Assembly (NCBI RefSeq): GCF_050947335.1
Contig: NW_027473316.1
Span: 5,270,001 to 5,334,000, forward strand
DNA length: 64,000 nucleotides
From: Megachile rotundata
Taxonomy: Eukaryota; Arthropoda; Insecta; Hymenoptera; Megachilidae
Reading direction: 5' to 3'
Each line of letters opens with the position of its first letter. The first letter of the stretch is position 1. Below are positions 56,623 to 64,000 of the stretch, piece by piece. A model generated the notes under the pieces. The model was not told where the DNA came from, searched no databases, and was given only the letters and a program-made list of their open reading frames with translations. A program made the position numbers and the translations under genes.

Positions 56623-59600
56623 TCATTGTGATTGAATGATTGTGAGTGTATGAATGTGATTGTATGGTTGCGATCGTATGATTGTGATTCTTTGACTGCG
56701 ATTGTATGATTGTGATTGTGTGATTGTGATTGTATGATTGTGATTGTATGATTGTGATTGTATGATTGTGATTGTATGATTGTGATTGTATAATTGTGAT
56801 TGTATGATTGTGATTGTATGATTGTGATTGTATGATTGTGATTGTATGATTGTAATTGTATGATTGTGATTGTATGATTGTATTTGGGAGATTGTAATTG
56901 TATGATTACGATTTTTAGATTGCGATTGTATGGTTGTGATTGTATGACTGTGATTGTATGATTGTGATTGTATGATTGTGATTGTATGATTGTGATTGTA
57001 TGATTGTGATTGTATGATTGTGATTGTATGATTGTGATTGTATGATTGTGATTGTATGATTGTGATTGCATGTTTGTGATTGCATGATTGTGATTGTATC
57101 ATTGTGATTGTATCATTGTGATTGTATCATTGTGATTGTATCATTGTGATTGTATCATTGTGATTGTATGATTGTGATTGTATGATTGTGAATGTATGAT
57201 TCTGATTGTATGATTGTGAGTGTATGATTGTGATTGAATGATTATGATTGTATGATTGTGATTGTATGATTGTGATTGTATGATTGTGATTGTATGATTG
57301 TAATTGTATGATTGTGGTTGTATGATTGTATTTGGGAGATTGTAATTGTATGATTGCGATTTTTAGATTGCGATTGTATGGTTGTGATTGTATGACTGTG
57401 ATTGTATGATTGTGATTGTATGATTGTGATTGTATGATTGTGATTGTATGATTGTGATTGTATGATTGTGATTGTATGATTGTGATTGTATGATTGTGAT
57501 TGTATGATTGTGATTGTATGATTGTGATTGTATGATTGTGATTGTATGATTGTGATTGTATGATTGTGATTGTATGATTGTGATTGTATGATTGTAATTG
57601 TATGATTGTGATTGTATGATTGTATTTGGGAGATTGCAATTGTATGATTGCGATTTTTAGATTGCGATTGTATGGTTGTGATTGTATGACTGTGATTGTA
57701 TGATTGTGATTGTATGATTGTGATTGTATGATTGTGATTGTATGATTGTGATTGTATGATTGTAATTGTATGATTGTGATTGTATGATTGTATTTGGGAG
57801 ATTGTAATTGTATGATTGCGATTTTTAGATTGCGATTGTATGGTTGTGATTGTATGACTGTGATTGTATGATTGTGATTGTATGATTGTGATTGTATGAT
57901 TGTGATTGTATGATTGTGATTGTATGATTGTGATTGTATGATTGTGATTGTATGATTGTGATTGTATGATTGTGATTGTATGATTGTGATTGTATGATTG
58001 TGATTGTATGATTGCGATTGTATGATTGTGATTGTATGATTGTGATTGCATGTTTGTGTTTGTATGATTGTGATTGTATCATTGTGATTGTATCATTGTG
58101 ATTGTATGATTGTGATTGTGTGATTGTGAATGTATGATTCTGATTGTATGATTGTGAGTGTATGATTGTGATTGAATGATTATGATTGTATGATTGTGAT
58201 TGTATGATTGTGATTGTATGATTGTGATTGTATGATTGTGATTGTATGATTGTGATTGTATGATTGTTTATGTATGATTGTGATTGTATAGTAGTAATTG
58301 TGCGATTGTCATCGTATGATTGTGATTGTATGATTGCGATCGTATGATTGTGATTGTTGAACTGCGATTGTATGATTGTGATTGTATGATTGTGATTGTA
58401 TGATTGTGATTGTATGATTGTGATTGTATGATTGTGATTGTATGATTGTGATTGTATGATTGTGATTGTATGATTGTAATTGTATGATTGTGATTGTATG
58501 ATTGTATTTGGGAGATTTTAATGGTATGATTGCGATTTTTAGATTGCGATTGTATGGTTGTGATTGTATGACTGTGATTGTATGATTGTGATTGTATGAT
58601 TGTGATTGTATGATTGTGATTGTATGATTGTGATTGTATGATTGTGATTGTATGATTGTGATTGTATGATTGTGGTTGTATGATTGTGATTGTATGATTG
58701 TGATTGTATGATTGTGATTGCATGTTTGTGATTGCATGATTGTGATTGTATCATTGTGATTGTATCATTGTGTTTGTATCATTGTGATTGTATCATTGTG
58801 ATTGTATGATTGTGATTGTATGATTGTGAATGTATGATTCTGATTGTATGATTGTGAGTGTATGATTGTGATTGAATGATTATGATTGTATGATTGTGAT
58901 TGTATGATTGTGATTGTATGATTGTGATTGTATGATTGTGATTGTATGATTGTAATTGTATGATTGTGATTGTATGATTGTATTTGGGAGATTGTAATTG
59001 TATGATTGCGATTTTTAGATTGCGATTGTATCGTTGTGATTGTATGACTGTGATTGTATGATTGTGATTGTATGATTGTGATTGTATGATTGTGATTGTA
59101 TGATTGTGATTGTATGATTGTGATTGTATGATTGTGATTGTATGATTGTGATTGTATGATTGTAATTGTATGATTGTGATTGTATGATTGTATTTGGGAG
59201 ATTGTAATTGTATGATTGCGATTTTTAGATTGCGATTGTATGGTTGTGATTGTATGACTGTGATTGTATGATTGTGATTGTATGATTGTGATTGCATGAT
59301 TGTGATTGTATCATTGTGATTGTATCATTGTGATTGTATGATTGTGATAGTATGATTGTGATTGTATGATTGTGATTGTATGATTGTGATTGTATAATTG
59401 TGATTGTATGATTGTGATTGTATGATTGTGATTGTATGATTGTGATTGTATGACTGTGATTGTATGATTGTGATTGTACGATTGTGATTGTATGATTGTG
59501 ATTGTATGATTGTGATTGTATGATTGTGATTGTATGATTGTGATTGCATGATTGTGATTGTATGATTGTGATTGTATGATTGTGATCGTATGATTGTGTT

Positions 59601-60010
59601 TGTTTGATTGCGATAGTATGATTGTGATTGTATGATTGTGATTGTATGATTGTGATTGTATGATTGCGATTGCATGATTGTGATTGTATGATTGTGATTG
59701 TATGATTGTGATTGTATGATTGTGATTGTATGATTGTGATTGTATGATTGTGATTGTATGATTGTGATTGTATGATTGTGATTGTATGATTGTGATTGTA
59801 TGATTGTGATTGTATGATTGTGATTGTATGATTGTGATTGTATGATTGCGATTGTATCATTGTGATTGTATGATTGTGATTATATGATTGTGATTGTATG
59901 ATTGCGATTGTATGATTGCGATTGTATGATTGCGATTGTATGATTGTGATTGTATGATTGTGATTGTATGATTGTGATTGTATGATTGTGATTGTATGAT
60001 TGTGATTGTA
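56623..60010. repeat. HOR tile 15 with amplified C modules (3388 bp = 242 units)
   Basis: After H, module C occurs seven times in 2.4 kb (TATTTGGG at 56881, 57329, 57623, 57791, 58505, 58981, 59191), with module A once at 58266. Spacings of 448, 294, 168, 714, 476 and 210 bp are all multiples of 14. There is no D cluster and no B module. The segment that normally follows B (GTGTTTG / GCGATAG units, about 59582-59625) is present without B, so B was probably lost. G precedes the next H. Confidence 0.82.
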
Positions 60011-63000
60011 TCATTGTGATTGAATGATTGTGAGTGTATGAATGTGATTGTATGGTTGCGATCGTATGATTGTGATTCTTTGACTGCGATTGTATGATTG
60101 TGATTGTGTGATTGTGATTGTATGATTGTGATTGTATGATTGTGATTGTATGATTGTGATTGTATGATTGTGATTGTATGATTGTGATTGTATGATTGTG
60201 ATTGTATGATTGTATTTGGGAGATTGTAATTGTATGATTGCGATTTTATGATTGTGATTGTATTGATTGTGATCGTATGATTGTGATCGTATGATTGTGA
60301 TTCTATGATTGTGATTGTATGATTGTGATTGTATTCTTATGACTGTATTATTGTGATTGTATGATTGTGATTGTATGATTGTGCTTGTATGATTGTGATT
60401 GTATGATTGTGATTGTATGATTGTAATTGTATGATTGTGATTGTATGATTGTATTTGGGAGATTGTAATTGTATGATTGCGATTTTTAGATTGCGATTGT
60501 ATGATGGTGACTGTATGATTGTGATTGTGTGATTGTGATTGTATGATTGTGATTGTATGATTGTGATTGTATGATTGTGATTGTATGATTGTGATTGTAT
60601 GATTGTGATTGTATGACTGTGATTGAATGATTGTGATTGAATGATTGTGAGTGTATGATTGTGATTCTATGATTGCGATTGTATGCTGGTGACTGTATTA
60701 TTGTGATTGTATGATTGTGATTGTATGACTGTGATTGTATGATTGTGATTGTATGATTGCGATTGTATGATTGTGATTGTATGATTGTGATTGCATGTTT
60801 GTGATTGTATGATTGTGATTGTATCATTGTGATTGTATCATTGTGATTGTATGATTGTGATTGTGTGATTGTGAATGTATGATTCTGATTGTATGACTGT
60901 GAGTGTATGATTGTGATTGAATGATTATGATTGTATGATTGTGATTGTATGATTGTGATTGTATGATTGTGATTGTATGATTGTGATTGTATGATTGTGA
61001 TTGTATGATTGTGATTGTATGATTGTTTATGTATGATTGTGATTGTATAGTAGTAATTGTGCGATTGTCATCGTATGATTGTGATTGTATGATTGCGATC
61101 GTATGATTGTGATTGTTGAACTGCGATTGTATGATTGTGATTGTATGATTGTGATTGTATGATTGTGATTGTATGATTATGATTGTATGATTGTGATTGT
61201 TTGATTGTGATTGTATGATTGTAATTGTATGATTGTGATTGTATGATTGTATTTGGGAGATTTTAATGGTATGATTGCGATTTTTAGATTGCGATTGTAT
61301 GGTTGTGATTGTATGACTGTGATTGTATGATTGTGATTGTATGATTGTGATTGTATGATTGTGATTGTATGATTGTGATTGTATGATTGTGATTGTATGA
61401 TTGTGATTGTATGATTGTGATTGTATGATTGTGATTGCATGTTTGTGATTGCATGATTGTGATTGTATCATTGTGATTGTATCATTGTGTTTGTATCATT
61501 GTGATTGTATCATTGTGATTGTATGATTGTGATTGTATGATTGTGAATGTATGATTCTGATTGTATGATTGTGTGTGTATGATTGTGATTGAATGATTAT
61601 GATTGTATGATTGTGATTGTATGATTGTGATTGTATGATTGTGATTGTATGATTGTGATTGTATGATTGTAATTGTATGATTGTGATTGTATGATTGTAT
61701 TTGGGAGATTGTAATTGTATGATTGCGATTTTTAGATTGCGATTGTATGGTTGTGATTGTATGACTGTGATTGTATGATTGTGATTGTATGATTGTGATT
61801 GTATGATTGTGATTGTATGATTGTGATTGTATGATTGTGATTGTATGATTGTGATTGTATGATTGTGATCGTATGATTGTGATTCTATGATTGTGATTCT
61901 ATGATTGTGATTGTATGATTGTGATTGTATTCTGGTGACTGTATTATTGTGATTGTATGATTGTGATTGTATGATTGTGCTTGTATGATTGTGATTGTAT
62001 GATTGTGATTGTATGATTGTAATTGTATGATTGTGATTGTATGATTGTATTTGGGAGATTGTAATTGTATGATTGCGATTTTTAGATTGCGATTGTATGA
62101 TGGTGACTGTATGATTGTGATTGTGTGATTGTGATTGTATGATTGTGATTGTATGATTGTGATTGTATGATTGTGATTGTATGATTGTGATTGTATGACT
62201 GTGATTGAATGATTGTGATTGAATGATTGTGAGTGTATGATAGTGATTCTATGATTGCGATTGTATGCTGGTGACTGTATTATTGTGATTGTATGATTGT
62301 GATTGTATGACTGTGATTGTATGATTGTGATTGTATGATTGCGATTGTATGATTGTGATTGTATGATTGTGATTGCATGTTTGTGATTGTATGATTGTGA
62401 TTGTATGATTGTGATTGTATGATTGTGATTGTATGATTGTGATTGTATGATTGTGATTGTATGATTGTGATTGTATGATTGTGATTGTATGATTGTGATT
62501 GTATGATTGTGATTGTATGATTGTGATTGAATGATTGTGAGTGTATGATTGTGATTGTATGATTGCGATCGTATGATTGTGATCGTATGATTGCGATCGT
62601 ATGATTGCGATCGTATGATTGCGATCGTATGATTGTGATCGTATGATTGTGATCGTATGATTGTGATTGCATGATTTTGAGTGTATGATTATGATTCTAT
62701 GATTGTGATTGTATGATTGTGATTGAATGATTGTGAGTGTATGATTATGATTCTATGATTGTGATTGTATGATTGTGATTGTATGATTGTGATTGTATGA
62801 TTGCGATTGTATGATTGTGATTGTATGATGGTGATTGTATGACTGTGATTGTATGATTGTGATTGTATGATTGTGATTGTGTGATTGCGATTGTATGATT
62901 GTGATTGTATGATTGTGATTGTATGATTGTAATTGTATGATTGTGATTGTATGATTGTGATTGTATGATTGTGATTGTATGATTGTGATTGTATGATTGT

Positions 63001-64000
63001 GAATGTATGATTGTGATTGTATGGTTGTGATTGTATAATTGTGATTGTATGATAGTGATTGTATGATTGTGATTGTATGATTGTGATTGTATGATTGTGA
63101 TTGTATGATTGTGATTGTATGTTTGTGATCGTATGATTGTGATCGTTTGATTGTGGTTGTATAATTACGGTTCTATTATTGTGATTGTATGATTGTGATT
63201 GCATGATTGTGATTGTATGATTGTGATTGTATGATTGTGATCGTATGATTGTGTTTGTTTGATTGCGATTGTATGATTGTGATTGTATGATTGTGATTGT
63301 ATGATTGTGATTGCATGATTGTGATTGTATCATTGTGATTGTATCATTGTGATTGTATGATTGTGATTGTATGATTGTGAATGTATGATTCTGATTGTAT
63401 GATTGTGAGTGTATGATTGTGATTGAATGATTATGATTGTATGATTGTGATTGTATGATTGTGATTGTATGATTGTGATTGTATGATTGTGATTGTATGA
63501 TTGTGATTGTATGATTGTTTATGTATGATTGTGATTGTATAGTAGTAATTGTGCGATTGTCATCGTATGATTGTGATTGTATGATTGCGATCGTATGATT
63601 GTGATTGTATGATTGTGATTGTATGATTGTGATTGTATGATTGTGATTATATGATTGTGATTGTATGATTGTGATTGTATGATTGTGATTGTATGATTGT
63701 GATTGCATGTTTGTGATTGTATGATTGTGATTGTATCATTGTGATTGTATCATTGTGATTGTATCATTGTGATTGTATGATTGTGATTGTATGATTGTGA
63801 ATGTATGATTCTGATTGTATGATTGTGAGTGTATGATTGTGATTGAATGATTATGATTGTATGATTGTGATTGTATGATTGTGATTGTATGATTGTGATT
63901 GTATGATTGTGATTGTATGATTGTGATTGTATGATTGTGATTGTATGATTGTTTATGTATGATTGTGATTGTATAGTAGTAATTGTGCGATTGTCATCGT
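60011..64000. repeat. HOR tile 16, partial, cut by the window end
   Basis: The tile starts with H, C2 60213 (last register shift), the older TTCTTATGACTG allele near 60333, C 60452 and F. From A 61025 it becomes a third copy of the right-hand subfamily: C 61250, 61698 and 62048, D 62539-62671, B 63121, A 63517, A 63951. A 61025 and C 61250 lie 11,719 bp after their counterparts 49306 and 49531 (837 units + 1 base, the +1 being C2). D has two more units than its counterparts. The second A module is truncated by the window end. Confidence 0.83.

Larger units (their letters stand above)
1..64000. repeat. 14-bp satellite array, consensus TGATTGTGATTGTA, fills the window
   Basis: Every part of the window reads as head-to-tail copies of TGATTGTGATTGTA in one orientation, roughly 4,570 units. 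No inversion, no unique sequence and no array edge is visible. The unit is an imperfect dimer: two TGATTG hexamers followed by TA. The consensus + strand lacks C entirely, so the minus strand lacks G. Variant units differ mostly by one to four substitutions and recur in fixed groups, giving a higher-order structure. Role in the cell is unknown; satellites of this type normally sit in heterochromatin, which is general knowledge and not shown here. Species cannot be assigned from the sequence. Confidence 0.98.

Noticed and set aside
1..64000. Plus-strand coding potential
   Set aside because: TGA occurs twice in each unit, and the unit shifts frame each time, so every frame is closed within at most about 42 bases in consensus sequence.
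1..64000. Telomeric repeat identity
   Set aside because: TGATTGTGATTGTA has no G-runs and does not match the TTAGGG, TTTAGGG, TTAGG or TG1-3 type telomere repeats.

Overview
The whole 64 kb is one uninterrupted tandem array of a 14-bp unit, TGATTGTGATTGTA on the + strand. It runs off both window edges, and I see no gene, RNA gene, mobile element, CRISPR array, promoter or unique sequence in it. A homogeneous satellite of this size with higher-order structure points to a eukaryotic heterochromatic or subtelomeric/pericentromeric block. The sequence does not identify the species. C-to-T type differences at CpG/TpG positions hint at a genome with CpG methylation, which is inference. || Fine structure: the consensus unit has 7 T, 4 G, 3 A and no C, and is itself TGATTG + TGATTG + TA. 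Almost all differences between units are single-base substitutions. Variant units are grouped into recurring modules that I call A, B, C, C2, D, E, F, G, H and TCAT runs. They act as landmarks separated by near-perfect consensus units. The 14-bp register checks out across the window: unit starts sit at position 10 modulo 14 on the left and 8 modulo 14 on the right, and the shift of +12 equals the 12 copies of a single 15-bp unit carried by module C2. || Layout: module H occurs 16 times and divides the window into tiles, which are higher-order repeats (HORs). From 1 to 14.8 kb the tiles are short (434 to 3024 bp) and include 434-bp and 798-bp tandem duplications. From 17.97 to 48.8 kb there are five long tiles (5252, 6092, 6470, 7436, 5588 bp) sharing one module order. 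Several contain a nested A-A'-E-D repeat of about 1.85 kb. From 48.8 kb to the end the tiles (3920, 3892, 3388 bp and one cut by the window end) mostly carry a second set of diagnostic alleles, with a local amplification of module C at 56.9-59.2 kb. || Coding: the long minus-strand open frames (up to about 697 codons) are a by-product of the repeat. The minus strand of the consensus has no stop in any frame, and because 14 is not divisible by 3 every frame gives the same 14-residue peptide period. The + strand has TGA stops in every frame. I annotate no CDS.
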